Of a DNA stretch of 22,369 nucleotides, positions 1 to 7,421 are shown piece after piece. The notes under the pieces were generated by a model. That model searched no databases. It was not told the DNA's origin and worked only from the letters and a program-made list of their open reading frames with translations. Where the stretch lies: IMG/VR virus record IMGVR_UViG_3300028557_000208, positions 1-22,369 of that record; one strand, written 5' to 3'. The DNA comes from a virus. The first letter of the stretch is position 1. Every line of letters starts with the position of its first letter. The position numbers and the translations under genes are program-made.

Positions 1-356
1 GCAACGTTTAAGTTCTCTGAAGAACCTAAGTTGTCTCCAGAATCCTGGAATTGGAAGGTTTTATTACCATCACCAGAGGTAATAGTAATACCAGCACCAT
101 CGGCAGCAGCATCATTAGCAGCACCATCAGCAATCTGAATATTTTTATCGTCTACAGTAACCGTTGTTGAATTGATGGTGGTTGTGGTACCATCAATTTG
201 TAAATCACCTTTAATCACAACTAGACCAGTGTTATCTCCTACAGCAGCAGGGTCAATGGTGATCGTTGCAGGACCAGAAATTGTATTGGTATTAATACCA
301 ATTGCTTCTCCAGAAGCACCAGTTACAAATTGAGCAGCAGTTACGATACCTGATGC
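1..356. repeat. Long in-frame internal duplication, copy at left edge
   Basis: This stretch matches 1627-1982 at a constant offset of 1626 bases with scattered substitutions and no indels. It encodes about 118 residues, including NTISGPATITIDPAAVGDNT and the TVDDKNIQIADGAAND region. The window edge cuts it, so its full extent is unknown. The offset is divisible by three, so the duplication keeps the fibre frame. Confidence 0.9.
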
Positions 357-3350
357 AACAACACTTGTCAGTGAAATGTTAGGATCAAGATTAACGGTAA
401 CAGTTTCACCCGAAGCAGATGATGTTAAGTTGGTGCCACCAGCAATGGTGAGAGTTTCTGAAAGTAAGTCAACGTTTCCAGATCCAGAATCACCGGCAAC
501 GGTTAAAGCAGTTCCAACTGAAGCAGTCCCTGCAGCAGTTAAACGACCTCTTGAGTCAACAGTAAATGTTGGAATTGAAGTAGAAGAACCATAAGAACCT
601 GCAACTACACCAGTTGTTGAAAGACCAAGAGTAACAGCAGCAGTTTCTGAACCAGATCCAGATACTACAATATCCGATGAACCAGCATCAGCAACTGTAG
701 CAACATAGTTACCGGTTGTGTCTGTACCAAGATCAACTGAGTTTGGTTGAATTGTGGCAGCAATTGAAACGTTTGCAGTACCATCAAAAGATACTTCACC
801 AACCACATCACCAGTCAATGCAATTGTTCTTGCTGTTTGAAGTTGTACAGCATTTGTTGCTGTTGTTGCTGTTCCCGTTACATCTCCAGTTACATTACCA
901 GTTACATTTCCAGTTACATTACCAGTTAGATTTCCTGAGAAACCACTAGTAGCAGTAGCAACACCAGTAACAACTACACCAGAAGCATTGGTATCAAATG
1001 AAGGAGCATTAACTTCACCTGTAAGATTTCCTGAGAAACCTGAAGTTGCGGTAATAACACCAGAAGCAACAACACTTGTTAAAGAAATGTTTGGATCAAG
1101 GTTAACTGTTACTGTGTTAGAGGCAGCAGATGAAGTTAAGTTGGTTCCACCAGAGATTGTTAAGGTTTCACTAAGAAGATCAACATTTTCTGAACCAGAG
1201 TCACCAGCAACCGTTAGAGCAGTTCCAACAGATGCAGTACCAGCAGCAGTTAATCTACCTTTAGAATCAACAGTGAATGTAGGAATCTGAGTTGAAGAAC
1301 CATAAGAACCAGGAGTGACTGCAGTGTTTGCAAGAGTAAGTGCTAAACCAACGTTAGCAGTACCATTAAATGAAACTGATGAAGCAGTTGCATCACCACT
1401 AATACTGAAATCTCTAGCAGTTTGAAGTTGTGTAGCAGAACTGGCTAAACCAGTTAGATTTCCAACAAAACCAGAAGTAGCAGTAACGATGCCACTTGAA
1501 TTAACATTACCAACACTTAAGTTAGTAAGAGTTCCAACAGAAGTCAGAGAAGAATTAACAACACCACTTCCTAAAGTATTATTAGAAAGAACTTCAGTAT
1601 TGTTAATTTTATAAACTTTACCTGAGGCAACGTTTAAGTTCTCTGAAGAACCTAAATTGTCTCCCGCATCTTGGAATTGGAAAGTCTTGTTTCCATCACC
1701 AGAGGTAATAGTAATACCAGCACCATCGGCAGCAGCATCATTTGCAGCTCCATCAGCAATCTGAATATTTTTATCGTCTACGGTAACCGTTGTTGAGTTA
1801 ATAGTGGTTGTTGTACCATCAATCTGTAGATCACCCTTGATAACCACAAGTCCAGTATTATCACCAACAGCAGCAGGATCAATTGTAATTGTTGCAGGAC
1901 CAGAAATAGTGTTAGTGTTAATTCCAATTGCAGAACCAGATGCACCAGTTACAAATTGAGCAGCAGTTACGATACCTGATGCATTAATATTAGTTGCAAC
2001 CAATGAAGTAACTGTAGAAACTCCAGAAGAGTTGATGTTACCAGTTACATTACCAGTTAGATTGCCAACAAAACCAGAAGTAGCAGTGATGACACCAGAT
2101 GCATTAACACTTGTAAGTGAAATATTTGGATCAAGGTTAACAGTAACAGTATTAGATGCAGCAGATGAAGTTAAGTTTGTTCCACCAGAGATTGTTAAAG
2201 ACTCACTAAGAAGATCAATATTTTCTGAACCAGAGTCTCCAGAGACAGTAAGTGCAGTTCCAACTGCTGCTGTTGTTACTGCAGTGACTAAACCTTTAGC
2301 ATTAACGGTAACAATTGGAATTAGAGTTTGTGAACCAAAAGATCCTACATTACTATTAACTGTTGCTAATGTAGTTGCTTTGTTATCTGAAGTGATATCT
2401 CCAGTGAGATTTGGGATATTGGTGGTTGATGTTGCTGTTCCAGTTAGATTTCCAACAAAACCAGAAGTAGCAGTTACGATGCCTGATGCATTAATATTGG
2501 TTGCATTCAGTGAAGTAACTGTAGAAACCCCAGAAGAGTTAATGTTACCAGTTACATTACCTGATACATTACCTGATACATTACCAGTGAGTGCTCCAAC
2601 AAAACCTGAAGTTGAAGTAGTAACACCAGTAATAACAACACCAGATGCATTAGTATCAAATGCAGCAGCATTAACTTCACCAGTTAGATTGCCAACAAAA
2701 CCTGAAGTTGCAGTAACGATACCAGAAGCAACAACACTTGTTAAAGAAATATTTGGATCAAGGTTAACAGTAACAGTATTACTAGCAGCAGATGAGGTTA
2801 AGTTGGTTCCACCAGAGATTGTTAAGGTTTCACTCAAAAGACTGATGTTTTCTGAACCAGAGTCTCCAGCAACCGTTAGAGCAGTTCCAACAGATGCAGT
2901 ACCAGCAGCAGTTAATCTACCTTTAGAGTCAACAGTGAATGTAGCAACTTCTGTTGATGAACCATAAGAACCAGGAGTAACTTCAGTGTTTGCTAATGTT
3001 CCTGTGCCTGTTACATTACCAGTACCATCAAATGACCCACTAGTATAAGTTAAGTCTCCAGTAATTGCTATAGTTCTTCCAGTTGCAAGTTGAGTAGCAG
3101 AACTAGCTAAACCAGTTAGATTACCAACAAAACCTGAAGTAGCAGTTACAATACCTGATGCATTAATGTTGCCTACAGACAAATTACCAGAAACTCTTGC
3201 ATTACCAAGTACATCTAGTTTTGCTGTTGGATTGTTTGTACCAATACCTAGTTGTGCTTCAGACTGTGATGGTATGATATTAACAAAAGTGCCGTCAGAG
3301 TTAATCTCTAGAAAATTTGCGAGTTGGGATAAATCTCTGTTAAATGCCAT
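1..3350 (-). CDS. Giant repetitive tail-fibre-like protein, C-terminus cut off by window edge
   Basis: An open frame of 1116 codons starts at ATG 3348-3350 and reaches base 1 without a stop, so the C-terminus lies outside. The N-terminus begins MAFNRDLSQLANFLEINSDG and is followed by GIGTNNPTAKLDVLG, a motif found at the head of many marine phage fibres. The rest is a Thr/Ser/Gly/Asn/Val-rich beta-repeat chain. It contains many SGFVGNLTG-type cassettes, four copies of a module around LLSETLTISGG and VTVNLDPNISLTSV, and two copies of a module containing DLQIDGTTTTINSTTVTVDD. No enzymatic or S74 domain is visible in this portion. A consensus late promoter lies 82 bases upstream, and the leader holds an inverted repeat. 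The role as a virion fibre or adhesin is inferred from composition and neighbours; attachment site and receptor are unknown. Confidence 0.85.
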   Translation of the reverse strand, partial: MAFNRDLSQLANFLEINSDGTFVNIIPSQSEAQLGIGTNNPTAKLDVLGNARVSGNLSVGNINASGIVTATSGFVGNLTGLASSATQLATGRTIAITGDLTYTSGSFDGTGNVTGTGTLANTEVTPGSYGSSTEVATFTVDSKGRLTAAGTASVGTALTVAGDSGSENISLLSETLTISGGTNLTSSAASNTVTVNLDPNISLTSVVASGIVTATSGFVGNLTGEVNAAAFDTNASGVVITGVTTSTSGFVGALTGNVSGNVSGNVTGNINSSGVSTVTSLNATNINASGIVTATSGFVGNLTGTATSTTNIPNLTGDITSDNKATTLATVNSNVGSFGSQTLIPIVTVNAKGLVTAVTTAAVGTALTVSGDSGSENIDLLSESLTISGGTNLTSSAASNTVTVNLDPNISLTSVNASGVITATSGFVGNLTGNVTGNINSSGVSTVTSLVATNINASGIVTAAQFVTGASGSAIGINTNTISGPATITIDPAAVGDNTGLVVIKGDLQIDGTTTTINSTTVTVDDKNIQIADGAANDAAADGAGITITSGDGNKTFQFQDAGDNLGSSENLNVASGKVYKINNTEVLSNNTLGSGVVNSSLTSVGTLTNLSVGNVNSSGIVTATSGFVGNLTGLASSATQLQTARDFSISGDATASSVSFNGTANVGLALTLANTAVTPGSYGSSTQIPTFTVDSKGRLTAAGTASVGTALTVAGDSGSENVDLLSETLTISGGTNLTSSAASNTVTVNLDPNISLTSVVASGVITATSGFSGNLTGEVNAPSFDTNASGVVVTGVATATSGFSGNLTGNVTGNVTGNVTGDVTGTATTATNAVQLQTARTIALTGDVVGEVSFDGTANVSIAATIQPNSVDLGTDTTGNYVATVADAGSSDIVVSGSGSETAAVTLGLSTTGVVAGSYGSSTSIPTFTVDSRGRLTAAGTASVGTALTVAGDSGSGNVDLLSETLTIAGGTNLTSSASGETVTVNLDPNISLTSVVASGIVTAAQFVTGASGEAIGINTNTISGPATITIDPAAVGDNTGLVVIKGDLQIDGTTTTINSTTVTVDDKNIQIADGAANDAAADGAGITITSGDGNKTFQFQDSGDNLGSSENLNV
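874..933. repeat. 12-bp tandem repeat, five units
   Basis: Five consecutive 12-base units of the form ccagttacatta, with one or a few changes each, encode NVTG-type tetrapeptide repeats on the minus strand. Such in-frame units can gain or lose copies without disrupting the gene. Confidence 0.85.
1627..1982. repeat. Long in-frame internal duplication, second copy
   Basis: Partner of the 1-356 copy inside the same fibre gene. Similarity ends near 1982, where this copy continues into a different cassette (gcattaatattagtt instead of gcaacaacacttgt). This fits cassette shuffling more than duplication of the whole gene. Confidence 0.9.
2548..2595. repeat. 12-bp tandem repeat, four units
   Basis: Units ccagttacatta, cctgatacatta (twice, identical) and a diverged fourth unit encode NVSG/NVTG tetrapeptides. 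It is the same repeat type as at 874-933 in the same gene. Confidence 0.8.
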
Positions 3351-3367
3351 GGTTTTAAGTGCTGAGG

Positions 3368-3399
3368 GGTAGAAAAATTGTTTACATTACGTTTCTACC
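3368..3399 (-). other. Inverted repeat in the leader of the giant fibre gene
   Basis: ggtagaaa at 3368-3375 pairs perfectly with tttctacc at 3392-3399 around a 16-base loop. It lies between the late promoter at 3432-3439 and the start codon at 3350, so it would form in the 5' leader RNA. No U-tract follows it on the transcribed strand, which argues against a terminator. Confidence 0.5.
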
Positions 3400-3431
3400 A
3401 TCTTCGTGACTAGCACTAGGCATCGTATGAT

Positions 3432-3439
3432 TATTTATA
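3432..3439 (-). promoter_or_regulatory. T4-type late promoter, exact consensus TATAAATA
   Basis: The minus strand reads TATAAATA, the T4 late -10 consensus. It lies 11 bases after the stop of the LamG gene and 82 bases before the ATG of the giant fibre gene. It is the only exact consensus copy among the gaps here. Confidence 0.8.
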
Positions 3440-3450
3440 ACTTTACAAAC

Positions 3451-4164
3451 TCAAATTCCAAATCTTCCTCTAAGTGCTTGGAAGTTTTGTTGTATTTCTG
3501 TGGTTGTAAGTGCTCTGTTGTATATTGATGCTTGTGCTATGTTTCCACCAAAATAATTATTATTATCTCTATAATCAAATCCCATTACATAGTCATTATT
3601 ACCATATGCAGCATTTAAAGCAGCAGTTGCAGTTCCATCTTGTAATCCGTTTAAATAAAAAATACCAGATGTTACATTTTTAACAAATCCTACTTGATAC
3701 CAAATATTTGCAGATAATGTAGTATTTGAAACTACCTGGTTAAATCCATATCCATTATTATAATCCCAAAATAATAACTTATTACCAGAAAGGTTGAGCA
3801 TCCATTCTGAATTTGAATCAGAAGGACTTCTACTTTGTTGTGCAATACTTCCTTGTTGTGTAAAATTAATCCAATATAATAATGTCATTGTGGATTGTGG
3901 TGTATTTGTAAAGGTGGGAATTCTCATATAATCATTCGTCCCATCAAAAGTCAAAGCACCTCCATTACTCGCAGAATACCCAACACCATTCACAAGAGTT
4001 CCAGTATTTCCATTACCACTCAAATCAGTCCAAGTGGTTCCAGAACCATTATAAGAGTTTTGTTGTCCTACATCTAAATGCAAAACAAGTCCTCTTGTAG
4101 AAATTTTAGGAAAAGTTGTTGCAACAGCAAAATTCTTACTTATAATAGAATTAAGAGGACTCAT
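3451..4164 (-). CDS. LamG/concanavalin A-like domain virion protein
   Basis: A 237-aa protein. From about residue 23 it carries a LamG-type beta-sandwich: LVLHLDVGQQNSYNGSGTTW, WTDLSGNGNTGTL, LTFDGTNDYMRIP, a WYQVGFVKN strand, FYLNGLQDG, and the closing IYNRALTTTEIQQNFQALRG. LamG/Laminin_G_3 domains bind carbohydrate or act as tail-fibre modules in many phages. A host-surface glycan-binding role is inferred. Its ATG overlaps the TGA of the upstream fibre gene (ATGA), so the two are translationally coupled. There is no signal peptide or membrane segment. Confidence 0.88.
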   Translation of the reverse strand: MSPLNSIISKNFAVATTFPKISTRGLVLHLDVGQQNSYNGSGTTWTDLSGNGNTGTLVNGVGYSASNGGALTFDGTNDYMRIPTFTNTPQSTMTLLYWINFTQQGSIAQQSRSPSDSNSEWMLNLSGNKLLFWDYNNGYGFNQVVSNTTLSANIWYQVGFVKNVTSGIFYLNGLQDGTATAALNAAYGNNDYVMGFDYRDNNNYFGGNIAQASIYNRALTTTEIQQNFQALRGRFGI

Positions 4165-5198
4165 TTGAAGTTTCCGTTAACCATTCCAAGAATTTGATAA
4201 TTTGAAGTTGTGCTACCTGAACCAACTATATTAATACCAGTGAAGTTAAAGATGTCGTATGAACTAGTGGATGCTACTGAAACAACACCACCTGGATATT
4301 TTACAGTTCTTGAGACACCGTTAAGATTTATTGTTGTGCAAGCATATCCAATTGCTGTCTGAATTGCAACAACAGTAAAATTGATTGTACGATTATCAAA
4401 AGAACTATCTGTTGGAATACCAGTTACATTAAGAGTAATAGCACCTGTTGGATTTGTGCAGATTGCAACATTACCTCCACCAGTGTTATAAACAAGACTT
4501 ACTGTGTTACCAGAAACTACTGTTGATTTTTCTGAAACTGACTGAAGACGAGAGTCTGTTACTGTAACGATACCCACAGATATATTAGGAGTGCCAGTTA
4601 AACCTTGAGAATTGGTTGCTATACCTGCTGATGTTGCAAAGGTTGCTGTTCCTGTTAAATTACCAACGAAAGAAGTAGCAGTAATAACACCAACACTCAT
4701 ACCATTAGATGAAGTATTTCCAAGTCCTAGTATATCATTTAATGTTTGAGATTCTGTGCTGATTCCTCCTCCTCCTGAACCAGTGCTTGTAGTGTTGTAT
4801 GCAAGAATATCTACTGTTTCTCCACCAAAACAAGATTCATTAAGAACAATAGAAGTTCCACTTGTTCCGGTAAATTCACTGTCTGTTAAACGAACACCAT
4901 TTATATAAACATCAACAAAACCAACATTATAAGAAACTGTAAAGGAAGTTTGTGCGACTCCTGCAGTAAAAACATTACCGGTTCTTAATGTTGGAAATGA
5001 TGCCCAAGTTACACCGATTCCGGTAGATTCTAAATATTGTCCCGAAGTCCCAGTAGTTGTACCAGTACTGACTGAACCATTTAGAACTACTTGCTGAAAA
5101 GATGAAATCCCTACAACACTTAAAGTTGTTTGATTTTCACTATGAGAAGCAATTCCTACATTTAATCTTGGTAACCGACCACTGACTAACTTTGCCAT
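4161..5198 (-). CDS. Tail-fibre-like structural protein
   Basis: A 345-aa protein. The N-terminus (MAKLVSGRLPRLNVGI) resembles short fibre heads in marine phages. Residues about 75-140 contain FTVSYNVGFVDVYINGVRL followed by LNESCFGGETVDILAYN, a beta module seen in phage fibres. Then come a GGGG hinge, a short FVGNLTGTA repeat and a C-terminal domain with VKYPGGVVSVASTSSYDIF. That C-terminal domain parallels the end of the 817+-aa protein at 19871-22369. The gene precedes and overlaps the LamG gene by four bases and follows the 113-aa gene by 19 bases. A late promoter at 7206-7213 probably drives the group. The structural role is inferred. Confidence 0.82.
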   Translation of the reverse strand: MAKLVSGRLPRLNVGIASHSENQTTLSVVGISSFQQVVLNGSVSTGTTTGTSGQYLESTGIGVTWASFPTLRTGNVFTAGVAQTSFTVSYNVGFVDVYINGVRLTDSEFTGTSGTSIVLNESCFGGETVDILAYNTTSTGSGGGGISTESQTLNDILGLGNTSSNGMSVGVITATSFVGNLTGTATFATSAGIATNSQGLTGTPNISVGIVTVTDSRLQSVSEKSTVVSGNTVSLVYNTGGGNVAICTNPTGAITLNVTGIPTDSSFDNRTINFTVVAIQTAIGYACTTINLNGVSRTVKYPGGVVSVASTSSYDIFNFTGINIVGSGSTTSNYQILGMVNGNFK

Positions 5199-5217
5199 TT
5201 ATTTTATTTCTCTCTCT

Positions 5218-5559
5218 TTACTTAAGTGTTTCCAGAATACTTCCGGTAAATTTAATATTAGAAGAATTACTTCCTGATATAACCAAGACATCGTTTGATT
5301 CCAAAACCAACTTTCCATCAAGAAAACTTGCTGAATCATTAGCAGGTATTGGAAAACTTTTAACAATTTCTGTGGTGACTGCAATTCCAGCAACGGTTCT
5401 TTGATGAGAGAATGTGACTGTTGCTGTTGTATTTCCAGTATTTGCAGCTTGTGCAAGAATAACTACAGAAGCATATCCAACTGGAGCAGTATAAATTCCA
5501 ACTGAATTGGTTGATACTACATTAGTGATTGTCTTAAATATGTTGAGTGGTAGTGCCAT
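5218..5559 (-). CDS. Small structural protein, beta-sandwich-like
   Basis: A 113-aa protein (MALPLNIFKTITNVVSTNSV...). It alternates short hydrophobic strands with Thr/Asn turns and has a central SFPIPANDSASFLDGKLVLE segment. The same architecture appears in the 124-aa protein at 14388-14762, where PISAYSTLVLIDK aligns with it, so the two look like paralogues. The family is common beside fibre genes of marine T4-like phages but has no firm function. A GGAGG sequence in the last codons of the upstream gene lies about 14 bases before the ATG, which is long spacing for a ribosome site. Confidence 0.75.
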   Translation of the reverse strand: MALPLNIFKTITNVVSTNSVGIYTAPVGYASVVILAQAANTGNTTATVTFSHQRTVAGIAVTTEIVKSFPIPANDSASFLDGKLVLESNDVLVISGSNSSNIKFTGSILETLK

Positions 5560-5569
5560 AATTTTTTAA

Positions 5570-7144
5570 TTAACCTCCAAGTGCTAGGATATATGGTGTT
5601 ACATTTGCAAGAACACTTCTTTGATAAAAGTTACCAAAGATTGTTCCTGAATTTTGGTCAATGGTGACACCATCACCAATTTTAAAGTTTCCTGATTGAT
5701 CGGTGCTCGTATAAACAACCAACCCACCATTTCTCATATCAACTTCATTTTCTTGTATAGCAACACCACCAGCAGATGGAAGTGCAGTCTCAATTGCGGT
5801 TCCAGATCCAACATATTCAAAAGAATGTCCCGAAGCAAGAATACGACTTTGCTTAAAGATCGGCACTGTGATTCCGACTCCAACTGCATAGGGTAGTTGC
5901 TCATTAATGGTAAATGTGCAAATACCTGCATTTGGTTGAGTGCAACTTATAATACTATAGTATTTTGGTTTTACATTAACAGACAAAACTGCAGTATTGA
6001 TTCCAACATTTGGTGCAGATACTGTAATTGTCGGCACAGTCTCAAATCCTCTTCCCGAAGAAAATAAACTAATATCACTTACCGACCCATTTGTAATAGT
6101 TGCTGTTGCCTCTGCAGTAATTCCCCAGGCAGTTTCTGGACTGCTGATTATAATCGTAGGTGCATTTGTATATCCAGTTCCTCCTGCACCAATCGTAATT
6201 GATTCAACCTCATAGTATAAATCATCAAAATAAACTACTTGACCATCAAATAATCTTGAAGTTCCAACTCCTGACATTGTAAAAGTAGTTGCTCCTGCAT
6301 CTGCATTTGAAGTGATAATGCCAGTATGTTGAATACTACTCACCCCATCTGCAACCAACCCATAATTTCCAAAAGAAGAATTGGAATTTGTTAAATCACA
6401 TGCTCCCCCAGATCCACAATATACTGCAATATCATTACAAATAGTAAACAAAGAAACTAATTGTGCATAACCATTATTTGTAATTGAAACACCAATTCCT
6501 CCCTGATTGTATTGAGTATAAGAATCAAGAACCATACTTTTTGTATTTCCTGATGCATGATTTCCATCAATTCTCATTCCAATACTGTTTGGAATAAAAT
6601 TAGTACAATTTTGAATATAAGGAGATTGTGTTATATTTCCTGCACCAGAAGGATTGAATGCAAAAATGGCCCCGGTATTTGCTGCACCAGTGAAAGACAT
6701 TTCTGCAATATAATTTCCATTTGTCACATAAAAAAGATTCCCCACATTTTGTGGAGAAACTGTAACTTCTCTTAAACTATCACCCACAATACTTACTTGT
6801 TGTGGAATATTAATTGGATTATTTTCGGAGTATGTTCCTGCCGAAACTTTAATTACTGTTCCGGTGGTTGCAATTGAAACTGCTCCTGCAATCGTTGCTT
6901 TTGCATCTCCAAGTTTTTGACCGGTATTTGTATCACTCCCATCTTTTGTAACATATAAGATGTTTGTAACTGTTGCACCAATACCAACACTTACAATATC
7001 TGTACCAATTCCAGATCTTTCTCTGCGAACAAAGATTTCTGCATCATAAGTATTGAGACTTAATTCACCTAAAGGTAACTGATCTACTGTCGGTTTCTTT
7101 CCCGGAACAGAAGATCTTTTTATTTTAATAATGGGTGCTGCCAT
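5570..7144 (-). CDS. Fibre/tropism protein with Mtd-N-like head and predicted beta-helix
   Basis: A 524-aa protein. Residues 1-60 (IKIKRSSVPGKKPT..., LGELSLNTYDAEIFVRR) resemble the N-terminal head of phage fibres related to the major tropism determinant. Residues about 62-115 hold LYVTKDGSDTNTGQK, then AKATIAGAVSIA, VIKVSAGTYSENNPI and VSIVGDSLREVTV. That pattern is typical of right-handed beta-helix (pectin-lyase-like) proteins. The C-terminal part has RILASGHSFEYVGSGT and GGLVVYTSTDQSGNFKIGD, shared with the giant protein at 19871-22369. A strong ribosome site, GAGGA, lies 7 bases before the ATG, and a late promoter sits 62 bases upstream. No catalytic residues of a polysaccharide lyase can be assigned, so a depolymerase role is not claimed. 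Confidence 0.85.
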   Translation of the reverse strand: MAAPIIKIKRSSVPGKKPTVDQLPLGELSLNTYDAEIFVRRERSGIGTDIVSVGIGATVTNILYVTKDGSDTNTGQKLGDAKATIAGAVSIATTGTVIKVSAGTYSENNPINIPQQVSIVGDSLREVTVSPQNVGNLFYVTNGNYIAEMSFTGAANTGAIFAFNPSGAGNITQSPYIQNCTNFIPNSIGMRIDGNHASGNTKSMVLDSYTQYNQGGIGVSITNNGYAQLVSLFTICNDIAVYCGSGGACDLTNSNSSFGNYGLVADGVSSIQHTGIITSNADAGATTFTMSGVGTSRLFDGQVVYFDDLYYEVESITIGAGGTGYTNAPTIIISSPETAWGITAEATATITNGSVSDISLFSSGRGFETVPTITVSAPNVGINTAVLSVNVKPKYYSIISCTQPNAGICTFTINEQLPYAVGVGITVPIFKQSRILASGHSFEYVGSGTAIETALPSAGGVAIQENEVDMRNGGLVVYTSTDQSGNFKIGDGVTIDQNSGTIFGNFYQRSVLANVTPYILALGG

Positions 7145-7178
7145 TCAAATTCCTCATATTTGGTATGTACCATAAGAA

Positions 7179-7194
7179 TCCAATATATATTGGA
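7179..7194. other. 16-bp perfect palindrome in a gene leader
   Basis: tccaatatatattgga is a perfect palindrome in the leader between the GATAAATA late promoter and the start at 7144. It could form a small RNA hairpin or bind a dimeric protein, or be chance in AT-rich DNA. Confidence 0.4.
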
Positions 7195-7205
7195 AGATTA
7201 TTATA

Positions 7206-7213
7206 TATTTATC
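7206..7213 (-). promoter_or_regulatory. T4-type late promoter, GATAAATA
   Basis: The minus strand reads GATAAATA, four bases past the stop of the 58-aa gene and 62 bases upstream of the 524-aa fibre gene. It differs from the T4 consensus only at the first base. Confidence 0.65.
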
Positions 7214-7217
7214 AATA

Positions 7218-7394
7218 TTAATTTTTGTCTAAATCAATATCCTTTAATTCATATTGCTCAATTTGAGAAGTTAAAGAATTGATTGTTTTTGTTAAACTAT
7301 TAACCTGTGTTTCTAAAACAATATTTTGATTAAACAACTCAAATGCTTTTTGTTGATATGATGCAATCACGGCTGTATAGTCTTCTTCGGTCAT
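7218..7394 (-). CDS. Small hypothetical protein, 58 aa, coiled-coil-like
   Basis: The minus strand from ATG 7392-7394 to TAA 7218-7220 reads MTEEDYTAVIASYQQKAFEL, then a helix-forming stretch with spaced Leu/Ile/Val (about residues 24-50: IVLETQVNSLTKTINSLTSQ), ending LKDIDLDKN. The length is 58 aa and there are no Cys residues. It fills most of the gap between two structural genes. A late promoter (7414-7421) lies just upstream and another just downstream, so it looks like a real one-gene unit. Short acidic coiled-coil proteins in this position are familiar from marine T4-like phages. The function is unknown; oligomerisation or a chaperone role is only a guess. Confidence 0.72.
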   Translation of the reverse strand: MTEEDYTAVIASYQQKAFELFNQNIVLETQVNSLTKTINSLTSQIEQYELKDIDLDKN

Positions 7395-7413
7395 AAAATA
7401 AGAAAGTTTCTCT

Positions 7414-7421
7414 TATTTATT
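7414..7421 (-). promoter_or_regulatory. T4-type late promoter, AATAAATA
   Basis: The minus strand reads AATAAATA. It overlaps the TAA stop of the 484-aa gene and lies 20 bases upstream of the 58-aa gene's ATG. Confidence 0.55.

Larger units (their letters stand above)
351..2975. repeat. Four dispersed copies of a ~245-bp fibre cassette
   Basis: Related copies lie at about 351-600, 1062-1313, 2097-2345 and 2725-2975. Each reads, on the minus strand, as a module with GSYGSST..., TVDSKGRLTAAGTASVGTAL, GDSGSEN, LLSETLTISGG and NLDPNISLTSV. The third copy is the most diverged at its N-terminal end. Spacing is irregular (about 710, 1035 and 630 bases) but in frame. Confidence 0.85.

Noticed and set aside
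2032-2967. 311-aa open frame on the plus strand (and other plus-strand frames such as 15428-15964)
   Set aside because: It is the antisense of the repetitive fibre gene. The Pro/Val/Glu-rich repeats arise from reading ccagtt/gaagtagca-type codons backwards, and there is no promoter or ribosome site in a window otherwise entirely minus-strand.
1-3350. CRISPR-like or satellite array
   Set aside because: The repeats are coding, in frame, of unequal length and spacing, and lie inside one open frame.
3368-3399. Intrinsic terminator after the LamG gene
   Set aside because: The hairpin lies downstream of a consensus promoter and is followed by CCTCAGC, not a U-tract, on the transcribed strand.
5570-7144. 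Polysaccharide-degrading depolymerase tailspike
   Set aside because: The beta-helix-like repeat pattern is present, but no catalytic residues of a known lyase or hydrolase family can be identified.
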